A stretch of DNA of 15,185 nucleotides from Alphaproteobacteria bacterium UBA1002 (GCA_002291845.1 DBAU01000005.1:710-15894); one strand, 5' to 3'; shown: positions 1 to 6,697, counted from the first letter of the stretch. A program made the numbers and translations. Notes: generated by a model not told the origin, from the sequence alone.

Positions 1-943
1 GGCGCAGCAGGTCGTTCATCGCGGCGTCGAGGATAACAAAACGACGGCCTGCGCTTTCTTTCTCGTAAATCACTCGCGTGACCAGAAGACCGGCATTTCC
101 GACAATCAAGCGGCCAGGCTCAAACACATAGTCAGCGTCAAATCCGGAAAACACTTCCTGCACCATAGCGCCGTAGGCGGTGGGCAGTGGTGGCGCGTCG
201 GTATCACTATGGTAGGGGATGCCAAGCCCGCCGCCAAGATCAATCACACGGATGGAAAGTCCCTCTGCGCGTAGCTCGCTTACCAGCTCGCGCACACGGG
301 TAAAGGCCTCACGGAAGGGCTCCAGTTTGGTAAGTTGTGAGCCGATATGTACCGAGACGCCTTGCAGTTGGATATGCGGTAAAGTCGCTGCGTGGCGGAA
401 GAAATTCTTAGCATCTTTCCAGGCAATGCCGAATTTGCTTTCCTTCTGCCCGGTGGAAATTTTGGCATGGGTATGGGGTACCACATCCGGATTGACGCGC
501 AGTGCAATCGGCGCCTTTCGGCCCATCGCCCCGGCGACAGCGTTCAGTAACTCCAGTTCGGGAAGGGATTCCACGTTGAACTGAAAAATATTCTGGCTCA
601 ACGCATAGAGCATCTCTTCGCGTGTTTTTCCTACGCCAGAGAACACAATCTTATCCGGCGTCATGCCAGAGGCCAGTGCTAAACGTATTTCACCGCCGGA
701 TACCACATCACAGCCGGCCCCTTCTTTGGCCAGTGTGGCGAGCACGGCGCGGTTGCTGTTTGCTTTTGCTGCATAGCAGATGCGGGGGGTGAGTGAGCCG
801 AGCCCGTCCTTGAATACATGGTAATGACGCACCAGCGTGGCGGAAGAATAACAATAAAACGGTGTTCCAACCTCTGCTGCCAGCGCATGAAGCGCGACAT
901 CTTCCGCCCATAATTCACCGTCTTTGTATTGAAAAAAGTCCAT
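1..943 (-). CDS. lysA: Diaminopimelate decarboxylase (3' part missing at window edge)
   Basis: Pyridoxal-phosphate enzyme that decarboxylates meso-diaminopimelate to L-lysine, the last step of the DAP pathway in the cytoplasm. The reading frame, translated by hand on the minus strand, gives 314 codons and is still open at base 1. Seen: the PLP-lysine motif YAAKAN (K60), HIGSQ at about 199-203, the glycine-rich phosphate-binding GGGLG at 238-242 and EPGR at 275-278, in the order usual for fold-type III decarboxylases. Family members are about 420 residues, so roughly 100 C-terminal residues, including the conserved active-site Cys region, lie outside the window. The ATG shares one base with the stop of the lipoprotein gene upstream (TAATG), so translational coupling is likely. 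Third gene of argH–lipoprotein–lysA. Identification is firm. Confidence 0.95.
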   Translation of the reverse strand, partial: MDFFQYKDGELWAEDVALHALAAEVGTPFYCYSSATLVRHYHVFKDGLGSLTPRICYAAKANSNRAVLATLAKEGAGCDVVSGGEIRLALASGMTPDKIVFSGVGKTREEMLYALSQNIFQFNVESLPELELLNAVAGAMGRKAPIALRVNPDVVPHTHAKISTGQKESKFGIAWKDAKNFFRHAATLPHIQLQGVSVHIGSQLTKLEPFREAFTRVRELVSELRAEGLSIRVIDLGGGLGIPYHSDTDAPPLPTAYGAMVQEVFSGFDADYVFEPGRLIVGNAGLLVTRVIYEKESAGRRFVILDAAMNDLLR

Positions 944-1092
944 TAGTATGGCCTTTCAGGATCGCGGCCCTGGCGGCGATTGATTTCTGAGCGTTCCTCT
1001 TTGGTAATTTGCTGTGGAGGCGTCAGGCTACCTTTGATGCCGCATGCAGTCACGCAAAGCAGTGCCACGAACAAAAGTGATTTAGAGAGCAT
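943..1092 (-). CDS. lptM: Small LptM/YifL-type lipoprotein
   Basis: A 49-residue protein beginning MLSKSLLFVALLC. It has a short hydrophobic signal and a lipobox VTAC (Cys at about residue 16), followed by GIKGSLTPP, which fits the 'CGxKGPLxxP' signature of the LptM/YifL family. In E. coli, LptM is an outer-membrane lipoprotein that helps mature the LptD/LptE lipopolysaccharide translocon; the same role here is inferred from family membership. The frame stays open upstream to 1191, but I chose the ATG at 1092 because the signal peptide starts there; the longer version would bury it. It overlaps the argH 3' end by 11 bases and the lysA start by one. In alphaproteobacteria a small lipoprotein of this kind commonly sits between argH and lysA. 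Confidence 0.85.
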   Translation of the reverse strand: MLSKSLLFVALLCVTACGIKGSLTPPQQITKEERSEINRRQGRDPERPY

Positions 1093-2497
1093 AACGTTTC
1101 CTTGCTTGCTGAATGGCCTCACGAACGCGCGCGGGAGCGGTGCCTCCAAAGCTGGTGCGGCTTGCGACAGAATGCTCCACACTAAGCACATTGAAGACGT
1201 CTTGGGTAATGCGCGGCTCGACGGCTTGCATTTCCTCCAAGGATAGCTCGTGGAGTTTGCGCTGGTGCGCTTCGGCTGCGCGCACGATACGTCCGGTCAC
1301 ATGATGCGCATCGCGGAACGGCATGCCGAGGCTGCGAACCAGCCAGTCTGCCAGATCCGTAGCCGTGGCATAACCCTCGGCCGCAGCGACGCGCATGCGC
1401 TCCGCATTTGCGGTGAAGTCGCTGACCATGCCCATCATGACCTGCAGACAGAGTTGCAGCGTCTCGGATGCATCAAATACGGGCTCTTTATCTTCCTGCA
1501 TGTCCTTATTGTAGGCCAGAGGCAGGCCCTTCATCGTGGTGAGCAGGGCGATGAGAGATCCATAGACCCTGCCCGTTTTGCCGCGGATCAGCTCGGCCGC
1601 ATCAGGGTTGCGCTTTTGCGGCATGATCGAGCTACCGGTAGTGAAGGCCTCAGAGAAGCGTATGAAAGCAAACGGCGCGCTGGACCACAGCACACATTCT
1701 TCGGCAAGACGCGAAAGATTTTGCATGCAAATCGCCACGCTGGAGAGAAATTCCAGTGCAAAGTCCCGTGAACCCACGGCATCCAAGGAATTGCGCATGG
1801 GTTGACCCAAGCCTAGAGACTCAGCCGTTGCCATCCGGTCGATGGGAAATGATGTGCCCGCTAGTGCGGCGGCACCAAGTGGAGATTCACTCATGCGTGC
1901 TTGCGCATCGGCAAAGCGTCCATGATCACGCCCAAACATCTCCACGTAAGCCATCAGATGGTGGCCGAGCGTCACCGGTTGGGCTGTTTGCAGATGGGTA
2001 AAACCGGGCATCACAGTCTCCGCATGCTCGTCAGCACGCTGCAGGAGTGCGCGGATGAGGCCTTCCAGATACCCCATGACAAGGGCGCAGGCATCATGCA
2101 CGTAAAGGCGGAAATCGGTGGCGACCTGATCATTGCGTGAGCGAGCCGTGTGCAGCTTGCCTGCGGTTTCACCAATGAGTTCCTTCAGACGATGCTCCAC
2201 GTGCATGTGGATATCCTCGAGTTCCGTCTTCCAAACCATTTCCCCGCGGGATATTTCACCGAGAATCGTGGCGAGCCCACTCATGATTTTCTCGGCTTCT
2301 TCTCGGGTGATCACTCCTTGATCTGCAAGCATGGATGCATGCGCCAACGATCCGCGGATATCCTGCGCATAGAGCTTGTGGTCGCATCCAATGGAGGCGT
2401 TGATTACCTCCATCCATTGGTCAGGCGCGCGTTCATAATGCCCCCCCCACATGGGATTGGCGGTTTTCTGCTTGGCCGAATCAGAGGGTTTTGTCAT
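1082..2497 (-). CDS. argH: Argininosuccinate lyase
   Basis: Cleaves argininosuccinate to arginine and fumarate, the last step of arginine synthesis; a cytoplasmic homotetramer. The 471-residue product is of normal family length (about 460-470). Seen: MWGGHYERAPDQ at 16-27, TARSRNDQ at 117-124, the THLQTAQPVT segment (catalytic His about 168) and the fumarase/aspartase-superfamily signature GSSIMPQKRNP at 288-298 with the catalytic Ser. First gene of the argH–lipoprotein–lysA operon. The chosen ATG leaves only nine bases to the divergent tlpA-like start. An internal ATG at 2452 would begin directly with MWGGHYER, the usual N-terminus of many ArgH proteins, and cannot be excluded. No Shine-Dalgarno is visible; a possible -10 (TTTAAT) lies at 2510-2515. 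An eight-base C run at 2441-2448 (G on the coding strand) lies inside the gene. Confidence 0.97.
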   Translation of the reverse strand: MTKPSDSAKQKTANPMWGGHYERAPDQWMEVINASIGCDHKLYAQDIRGSLAHASMLADQGVITREEAEKIMSGLATILGEISRGEMVWKTELEDIHMHVEHRLKELIGETAGKLHTARSRNDQVATDFRLYVHDACALVMGYLEGLIRALLQRADEHAETVMPGFTHLQTAQPVTLGHHLMAYVEMFGRDHGRFADAQARMSESPLGAAALAGTSFPIDRMATAESLGLGQPMRNSLDAVGSRDFALEFLSSVAICMQNLSRLAEECVLWSSAPFAFIRFSEAFTTGSSIMPQKRNPDAAELIRGKTGRVYGSLIALLTTMKGLPLAYNKDMQEDKEPVFDASETLQLCLQVMMGMVSDFTANAERMRVAAAEGYATATDLADWLVRSLGMPFRDAHHVTGRIVRAAEAHQRKLHELSLEEMQAVEPRITQDVFNVLSVEHSVASRTSFGGTAPARVREAIQQARKRYAL

Positions 2498-2500
2498 AAC
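2472..2500 (+). promoter_or_regulatory. Candidate promoter of the tlpA-like gene, inside the argH 5' end
   Basis: TTGGCC (2472-2477), 17-base spacer, CATAAC (2495-2500); each hexamer matches the sigma-70 consensus at 4 of 6 positions. The -10 ends six bases before the ATG at 2507, so transcription would begin at or next to the start codon. Only nine bases separate the divergent starts, so any promoter must lie in coding sequence. The hexamers are weak and were picked by eye. Confidence 0.35.
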
Positions 2501-2506
2501 GAGTGC

Positions 2507-3079
2507 ATGATTAAAGATCGCTGTTTGTTACATCGCAGAACGACCGGGCTGGCAAGGATTTTCTTGGTGGTGCTTTTGGTGGCTTTTAGCGCGGCTGATG
2601 CATTCGCATTTGATGAAACAAAATACAATACGCTGACCTATCCGGCACCCGCGCCGCTCAAGGCGCTTTCGCTGCTGACGCCGGGCACAGAAGCGCCTGT
2701 CTCCTCGCAGGACTGGAAAGGCAAGGTGGTGGTGCTTAATTTCTGGGCCACATGGTGCGGTCCATGTGTGAAAGAAATGCCGTCGCTCAACGCACTGGCG
2801 AAGTCCTATGAAGGTAAGAATGTGCTGGTAATTCCGGCATCGCAGGATGTCACCGGGTTTATCACCATCAAGGCGTTTTACCGTCGCCATAAGCTGGATC
2901 ATCTGCCGGTCTATTGGGACAAAGGCTTCACGGCATTCAAAACCCTGGGTCTGAGCGTGGTGCCGGTATCGCTGGTAATCGATCGGCAGGGGATGATCAT
3001 TGGCTGGGTAGAAGGCGTCATTGACTGGGATGGACCCGAAGTCCACGCGTTAATTGATAAAGCGCTTGCCACGCCATGA
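2507..3079 (+). CDS. TlpA-like periplasmic thiol:disulfide oxidoreductase
   Basis: A 190-residue exported or membrane-anchored thioredoxin-fold protein. Residues 1 to about 34 form a signal sequence: basic start, hydrophobic stretch ARIFLVVLLVAFSAA, plausible cleavage after AFA. The thioredoxin domain follows, with NFWATWCGPC (redox Cys84 and Cys87) and a VVP cis-proline loop at 151-153. TlpA/ResA-type proteins keep periplasmic thiols reduced, for example in cytochrome c or cytochrome oxidase assembly; the substrate here is unknown. The frame is open upstream to 2150, but that part is antisense to argH and not credible. I chose ATG 2507 because it begins the signal sequence. It has no Shine-Dalgarno. 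A TlpA-like gene divergent from argH is a known alphaproteobacterial arrangement. It overlaps the GNAT gene by ATGA. Confidence 0.88.
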   Translation: MIKDRCLLHRRTTGLARIFLVVLLVAFSAADAFAFDETKYNTLTYPAPAPLKALSLLTPGTEAPVSSQDWKGKVVVLNFWATWCGPCVKEMPSLNALAKSYEGKNVLVIPASQDVTGFITIKAFYRRHKLDHLPVYWDKGFTAFKTLGLSVVPVSLVIDRQGMIIGWVEGVIDWDGPEVHALIDKALATP

Positions 3080-3519
3080 CCCCGGCCTTTCCCCCCATCC
3101 GCGCAGTGGCGTATGGCTCGGCGGAGTATCAGCGCATCGTCACCTTCCGCGAGACGTGGTTGCGCCGCCCAATGGGGCAGGTGTTTACCCCTGAGCAATT
3201 GGCGCCGGATGCTGACAGCATGCATTACCTTTGCGAAGAGAATGAGGCCATCATTGGCTGTGTGTTGCTGCGTATGGAATCAGCGGAGCTGGCCCGGCTT
3301 CGGCAGCTGGTTGTAGCGCCGGACTGGCGCGGGCGAGGGCTGGGAGCCTATCTGACACGGCATGTTGAGGCTGAAGCGCGGGCGCGTGGTGCACGTTCAA
3401 TGATTCTTGCCGGTCGGGACTACGCCATACCTTTCTATGAGAAATTGGGCTACCGGGTCGAAGGCGAGGGCTTTCTATCCGTTGGTATTCCTCACCATAC
3501 CATGGTGAAGTCGCTTTGA
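3076..3519 (+). CDS. GNAT-family N-acetyltransferase
   Basis: A 147-residue acyl-CoA-dependent acetyltransferase of the GNAT fold. Motif A is clear: LVVAPDWRGRGLGAYL at 78-93, with the R85-G-R-G-L-G90 pyrophosphate-binding loop. Motif B follows as DYAIPFYEKLGYRVEGEGF. The ending VGIPHHTMVKSL resembles ElaA-like and related small GNATs. The substrate cannot be read from sequence. The ATG overlaps the stop of the tlpA-like gene (ATGA, 3076-3079), so the two are co-transcribed and probably coupled, although no shared pathway is obvious. It ends only four bases before the stop of the convergent J-domain gene, leaving no room for a separate terminator. Confidence 0.88.
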   Translation: MTPAFPPIRAVAYGSAEYQRIVTFRETWLRRPMGQVFTPEQLAPDADSMHYLCEENEAIIGCVLLRMESAELARLRQLVVAPDWRGRGLGAYLTRHVEAEARARGARSMILAGRDYAIPFYEKLGYRVEGEGFLSVGIPHHTMVKSL

Positions 3520-3523
3520 GTGC

Positions 3524-4081
3524 CTAACTAGCCGCCGTAGGGAGAATGTATTCTTCCTGTAAGAGCTTATAGGCCTGTGTGATGCGCTTGAAGCGTTCCT
3601 CGGCGGCGGGATCGTTGCGGTTCACATCAGGATGGTACTGCTTCACCAGCGCCTTGTAACGCTTTTTGATATCCGCCTGAGAAATGGGATGATCAAGCTC
3701 CAGCTCGTCGAGCGCTTTGCGCAGCTTTCGCGGCAGGGCCGGTGTGGCTTTTGTGTGGGTGTGCATCCCCTCCGCCATGAAGCGGGCCAAGGCTTCCTGA
3801 AGCTTCTCTGGCGATACGGCACCATTGCCGCTCATATACCAGGTGGGGCGGTGTCCCGTCACCGCTTCTTTCATGTAGGCCTCAATATCGGCTTGGGACA
3901 TTCCCTCAAAATAATTCCATGATTTATTATAGTCCCGCACATGATCAAGGCAGAACCAGTAGTAATCCGGTTGATCTCCGCGTGATTTCGGGGCTTTGTA
4001 ATCGCCCCCTGCAGAACAGCCGGGCCGATCACAGGGACGGCCAGAAGGAGCAGGTTCTTCCAATATCTTGCGACGTGGCAT
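3524..4081 (-). CDS. J-domain protein with N-terminal Cys/His cluster
   Basis: A 185-residue protein with a C-terminal J domain (about 125-180). It carries YHPDVNRNDP with the HPD triad at 150-152, preceded by helix II (KKRYKALVKQ) and followed by FKRITQAYKLL. J domains recruit DnaK and stimulate its ATPase. No Gly/Phe or DnaJ zinc domain is present, so it is not DnaJ itself. The N-terminal part has C17-x4-C22 and C44-x2-H47 in CDRPGC...YYWFCLDH, a possible zinc site. This layout is, to my knowledge, found in alphaproteobacterial J proteins encoded beside bolA and cobS/cobT. The frame continues upstream to 4132; I chose ATG 4081 because MPRRKILEEP leads directly into the family-like CD(R/W)PGC region and the extension overlaps the bolA start. 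No Shine-Dalgarno. Confidence 0.87.
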   Translation of the reverse strand: MPRRKILEEPAPSGRPCDRPGCSAGGDYKAPKSRGDQPDYYWFCLDHVRDYNKSWNYFEGMSQADIEAYMKEAVTGHRPTWYMSGNGAVSPEKLQEALARFMAEGMHTHTKATPALPRKLRKALDELELDHPISQADIKKRYKALVKQYHPDVNRNDPAAEERFKRITQAYKLLQEEYILPTAAS

Positions 4082-4087
4082 AGATGC

Positions 4088-4093
4088 ATTATA
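4088..4093 (-). promoter_or_regulatory. Perfect TATAAT -10 for the J-domain gene, six bases before its ATG
   Basis: The minus strand reads TATAAT at 4093-4088, inside the short inverted repeat GCAT-tat-ATGC (4086-4096). A weak -35 (TTGCTC) lies 19 bases upstream. Only six bases separate the -10 from ATG 4081, so a transcript from here would be leaderless. It lies in the 39-base gap between the divergent J-domain and bolA starts. Confidence 0.45.
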
Positions 4094-4120
4094 TGCGTAG
4101 CAAGCGGCTGTGGAGCAAGT

Positions 4121-4393
4121 ATGGCATCGCAAGAAAATGTAATAAAACGTCTGGAAGATACGCTTCGGGCGGCGTTCCAGCCAGAAGCGCTAAACATTTA
4201 TAACGATTCGGCTCGCCATGCGGGCCACGCGGGAGCAGGGGAGGCCACCCATTTTCGCATTGTGCTCACGGCGGAGGCGTTTCGGGGGCAGTCCCGGGTG
4301 GCGCGCCACCGCATGATCTACTCCGCACTGGCGGGGGAGTTTGAGGGCGGCTTGCATGCGCTACAAATTACCGCGATGGCGCCGGATGAGTAA
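4121..4393 (+). CDS. bolA: BolA-family protein
   Basis: A 90-residue BolA protein. The hallmark C-terminal block is intact: FRGQSRVARHRMIYSALAGEFEGGLHALQI at 54-83, with conserved His63 and His79; His33, His36 and His44 lie in the variable loop before it. BolA proteins bind monothiol glutaredoxins through a shared [2Fe-2S] cluster and act in iron-sulfur handling or as DNA-binding regulators; which applies here cannot be told. A good Shine-Dalgarno, GGAG at 4112-4115, precedes the ATG by five bases. It is divergent from the J-domain gene with a 39-base gap, an arrangement I recognise from alphaproteobacteria. Confidence 0.94.
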   Translation: MASQENVIKRLEDTLRAAFQPEALNIYNDSARHAGHAGAGEATHFRIVLTAEAFRGQSRVARHRMIYSALAGEFEGGLHALQITAMAPDE

Positions 4394-4495
4394 CGAACAG
4401 ATATTTAATAATATTAATGTAAAGCAATCAGTTAATCTGAGAACAGGCGGTCGGAATGCCATTTACTTTCGCCGCACGTTCTGTATGGTTCCGCC
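4394..4495 (+). promoter_or_regulatory. AT-rich bolA–monooxygenase intergenic region with inverted repeat and candidate promoter
   Basis: The 102 bases after bolA are far more AT-rich at their left end than the surroundings. They hold a perfect inverted repeat, TTAATA-A-TATTAA (4405-4417), with further TTAAT copies at 4414 and 4432. Nearer the next gene, TTTACT (4462-4467), a 16-base spacer and TATGGT (4484-4489) form a plausible promoter whose -10 ends six bases before ATG 4496. The inverted repeat could be an operator or simply AT-rich spacer. Confidence 0.35.
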
Positions 4496-5725
4496 ATGGC
4501 TAATCCTTCACGCACGGATGTCTTGATTATTGGCGGTGGCCTTGTCGGGTCTGCCATGGCTACGGCCTTGGCATCTGCTCGCGTTTCCGTGCGTGTGCTG
4601 GAGCGTGGGGCGCGGCAGACGGTTTATCAGCCGCGCAATGATGGGCGTGTGAGCGCCATCTCCCAGGCATCGGCGCGGATTTTCCGCCATCTGGGCGTGT
4701 GGGCGCCGCTGGAAGCGGCCGCTGAGCCGATTCTGGATATCCGCGTGGCGGATCAGGGGGCGCAGGCGCATGTGCACTTTGATCATCGCGCCGTGGGGGA
4801 TGCCCCGTTTGGCTACATGATTCCCAACGGCCTCATCCGCCAGACACTGCAAGAAGCCATGGAGGCTTGTGACGGGGTGGACGTGATCTACGATGCGGTG
4901 GTCGCCGATCTGGATCGGGATGCGTTCCGCGCCGCCGTGTCGCTGGAGGATGGACGGTCGTTTGAAGCATCCCTTCTGCTCGTCGCAGACGGACGCTATT
5001 CCACCATGCGCGAGCGACTGGGCATCCCCGCCCGTCTGCTGGATTATGATCAGACCGCGATGGTGTGCACCATCCGCCATGCCAAGCCGCATCACGGTGT
5101 GGCCGTTGAGCTGTTCCAGCCCGCTGGGCCACTGGCCATTCTGCCGATGACGGAGCAGCGCTCCTGCATCGTCTGGACCGAAACCACCGCACGGGCGCAG
5201 GAGATTCTGGCGCTGCCGGAGGACGAATTCACCGCCATGCTGGCCGAGGCGATGAGCGGCTATCTGGGGGCGCTGGAACTGCTGGGGGCGCCCTATGGCT
5301 ATCCGCTGCATCTGGTGCAGGCAGATCGTTATGTAGCGCAGCGCACCGCGCTGATTGGCGATGCGGCGCATGGTATCCATCCTATTGCGGGGCAGGGCGT
5401 CAATCTCGGCTACCGTGATGTGGCGGTGATGGCTGAGCTGGTGGCTGAAGCCAGAAGCCTTGGGCTGGATCTCGGCGCGTGGTCCTTGCTGGAGCATTAT
5501 CAGCGCTGGCGGCGCTTTGATGCCACCGCCATGATGGCCACCACCGATATCCTCAACCGACTGTTTTCCAATGACGTCGCGCCGCTTCGTCTGGTGCGCC
5601 GGGCCGGCCTCTCGGCATTTGAGCGGCTGACACCGGTCAAAAATTGGTTTATGTTGACCGCCACGGGCTTTACCGGCGATTTGCCCCGGATGCTTTGTGA
5701 CGAGCCGCTTTCATCGGCTGCTTAA
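4496..5725 (+). CDS. UbiH/COQ6-family FAD-dependent monooxygenase (ubiquinone synthesis likely)
   Basis: A 409-residue class A flavoprotein hydroxylase. Seen in order: the FAD-binding Rossmann loop IIGGGLVGSAMA (11-22); R51-VSAIS, typical of the UbiH group; the NAD(P)H/FAD-associated DG motif at 165-166 (VADGRYSTMR); and the second FAD motif GDAAHGIHPIAGQGVNLGYRD at 289-308, which carries the UbiH/COQ6 signature. The ending GFTGDLPRML also fits the family. These enzymes hydroxylate the benzoquinone ring of ubiquinone precursors at the inner membrane. Alphaproteobacteria use UbiH, UbiF, UbiL or UbiM variants with different positional specificity, so no single symbol is given. ATG 4496 has no Shine-Dalgarno. 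apaG follows 22 bases after the stop. Confidence 0.88.
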   Translation: MANPSRTDVLIIGGGLVGSAMATALASARVSVRVLERGARQTVYQPRNDGRVSAISQASARIFRHLGVWAPLEAAAEPILDIRVADQGAQAHVHFDHRAVGDAPFGYMIPNGLIRQTLQEAMEACDGVDVIYDAVVADLDRDAFRAAVSLEDGRSFEASLLLVADGRYSTMRERLGIPARLLDYDQTAMVCTIRHAKPHHGVAVELFQPAGPLAILPMTEQRSCIVWTETTARAQEILALPEDEFTAMLAEAMSGYLGALELLGAPYGYPLHLVQADRYVAQRTALIGDAAHGIHPIAGQGVNLGYRDVAVMAELVAEARSLGLDLGAWSLLEHYQRWRRFDATAMMATTDILNRLFSNDVAPLRLVRRAGLSAFERLTPVKNWFMLTATGFTGDLPRMLCDEPLSSAA

Positions 5726-5747
5726 TGTATATTCCGGAATGGCAGTT

Positions 5748-6209
5748 ATGACCTTACCCCGATACCCTGTGATTGATAGTGAGGATGACGATCAGGCGGC
5801 TGATTTTCATCAGGTGTTTACCCGGACAACCCATGCTATCAAAGTGACGGCGCTGCCGGTTTACCTGGCGGAGCAGTCGGAGCCTGAAGAAAGCCATTTC
5901 GTCTGGGCGTACACGATTTTCATCGAGAATCTGGGCAGCCGGACGGTGCAGCTGCTCAATCGCACCTGGCACATTACCGATGCGTTTGGCCAGCAGCAGA
6001 CGGTGCAAGGGGCCGGCGTGGTGGGTGAGCAGCCCGTGCTCGACCCTGGGATGAGCTTCCAATACACCAGCGGCACCGTGCTGCAGACCCCCTCGGGCAT
6101 GATGTATGGCGCCTATGAGATGGTGGATCAGGATTCCAAGCAGCGTTTTGAGGTGATGATTCCGGCCTTCTCCCTTGATAGCCCGCAAGCGCTCGCCCGG
6201 GCAAATTAG
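5748..6209 (+). CDS. apaG: ApaG domain protein
   Basis: A 153-residue protein with the ApaG fold, a fibronectin-III-like beta sandwich. The central signature is clear: VWAYTIFIENLGSRTVQLLNRTWHITDAFG, then VQGAGVVGEQPVLDPGMSFQYTSG. ApaG (CorD) is linked to cobalt/magnesium tolerance and binds Co2+ and Mg2+ in some species; its biochemical role is not settled. The usual length is about 125-130, so this protein has some 25 extra N-terminal residues (acidic SEDDD stretch). I prefer ATG 5748 because GGAA at 5736-5739 is suitably placed; ATG 5739 (three residues longer) is possible. It lies 22 bases after the FAD monooxygenase and is probably co-transcribed. Confidence 0.92.
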   Translation: MTLPRYPVIDSEDDDQAADFHQVFTRTTHAIKVTALPVYLAEQSEPEESHFVWAYTIFIENLGSRTVQLLNRTWHITDAFGQQQTVQGAGVVGEQPVLDPGMSFQYTSGTVLQTPSGMMYGAYEMVDQDSKQRFEVMIPAFSLDSPQALARAN

Positions 6210-6216
6210 CCATTTT

Positions 6217-6246
6217 TTGACGTTTTTGTCATGCTTCTGTCACAAT
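6217..6246 (+). promoter_or_regulatory. Candidate sigma-70 promoter before the Gly/Met-rich ORF
   Basis: TTGACG (6217-6222; 5 of 6 to consensus), an 18-base spacer, and CACAAT (6241-6246; 4 of 6). It lies in the 50-base gap after apaG and would give a 5' leader of about 7 to 13 bases for the next reading frame. Confidence 0.4.
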
Positions 6247-6265
6247 TGATGCGTATGATGTGAGT

Positions 6266-6688
6266 ATGGCATCAGGTGCAACATTATCAGCAATGGGCAT
6301 GATGGGCGGCGGTGGCGGCTCCATTGCCGGAGGCAGTGAAATTGGCATTAACAGCGCCATTGATACCGCACCGATTCTGGCGATTCTGCTGCCGCATGGT
6401 CTGCCGCCGCAGGGGATTTTTACCCCCCGCCAGTCCTGGATGGATGCCAAGATTTCCCCGTTTGGACTTGATCCCAATAAGCCTTTGAACCGCCACGGTT
6501 TGGGCATTAGCATTTTTGATGATGTCGCGCGGATTCTGAAAACAAGCCCCGGTCCGTCTGGTGGTGATATCTATGGCCAGTCAGCGTTCCCCATTCAGGG
6601 CATGGATGTTGGCCCCGCTGGGGCGGTGAGCGTTTCTGCGGGCTACACGCCCGGAATGGGCGGCAGTGCGGCAACCATGGAGATCTGA
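6266..6688 (+). CDS. Unrecognised Gly/Met-rich small protein
   Basis: A 140-residue reading frame from ATG 6266 (a GTG at 6260 would add two residues). I do not recognise it. The N-terminus is low-complexity (MASGATLSAMGMMGGGGGSIAGG), followed by a short hydrophobic stretch with prolines (APILAILLPHGLPPQG), a more ordinary central part (SWMDAKISPFGLDPNKPLNRHGLGISIFDDVARIL), and a Gly/Met/Ser-rich tail (YTPGMGGSAATMEI). There are no cysteines, no clear signal peptide and no transmembrane helix of full length. Its codon choice resembles the neighbours, no strong competing frame exists, and a candidate promoter precedes it, so I think it is real. It lies between apaG and rpmB. Function unknown; a disordered or structural protein is possible. 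Confidence 0.6.
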   Translation: MASGATLSAMGMMGGGGGSIAGGSEIGINSAIDTAPILAILLPHGLPPQGIFTPRQSWMDAKISPFGLDPNKPLNRHGLGISIFDDVARILKTSPGPSGGDIYGQSAFPIQGMDVGPAGAVSVSAGYTPGMGGSAATMEI

Positions 6689-6697
6689 TTTCTCCTG

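Noticed and set aside
1250..1771. Plus-strand open frame of 173 codons inside argH
   Set aside because: It is a shadow of argH with no motif or start signal.
2150..2506. Upstream extension of the tlpA-like frame
   Set aside because: It is antisense to argH; the signal peptide begins at ATG 2507, and an extension would place it 119 residues inside the protein.
4508..5497. Minus-strand open frame of 329 codons opposite the FAD monooxygenase
   Set aside because: It lies entirely antisense to a well-supported gene in GC-rich sequence, its composition (many His, Gln, Arg) is typical of antisense translation, and it shows no family motif.
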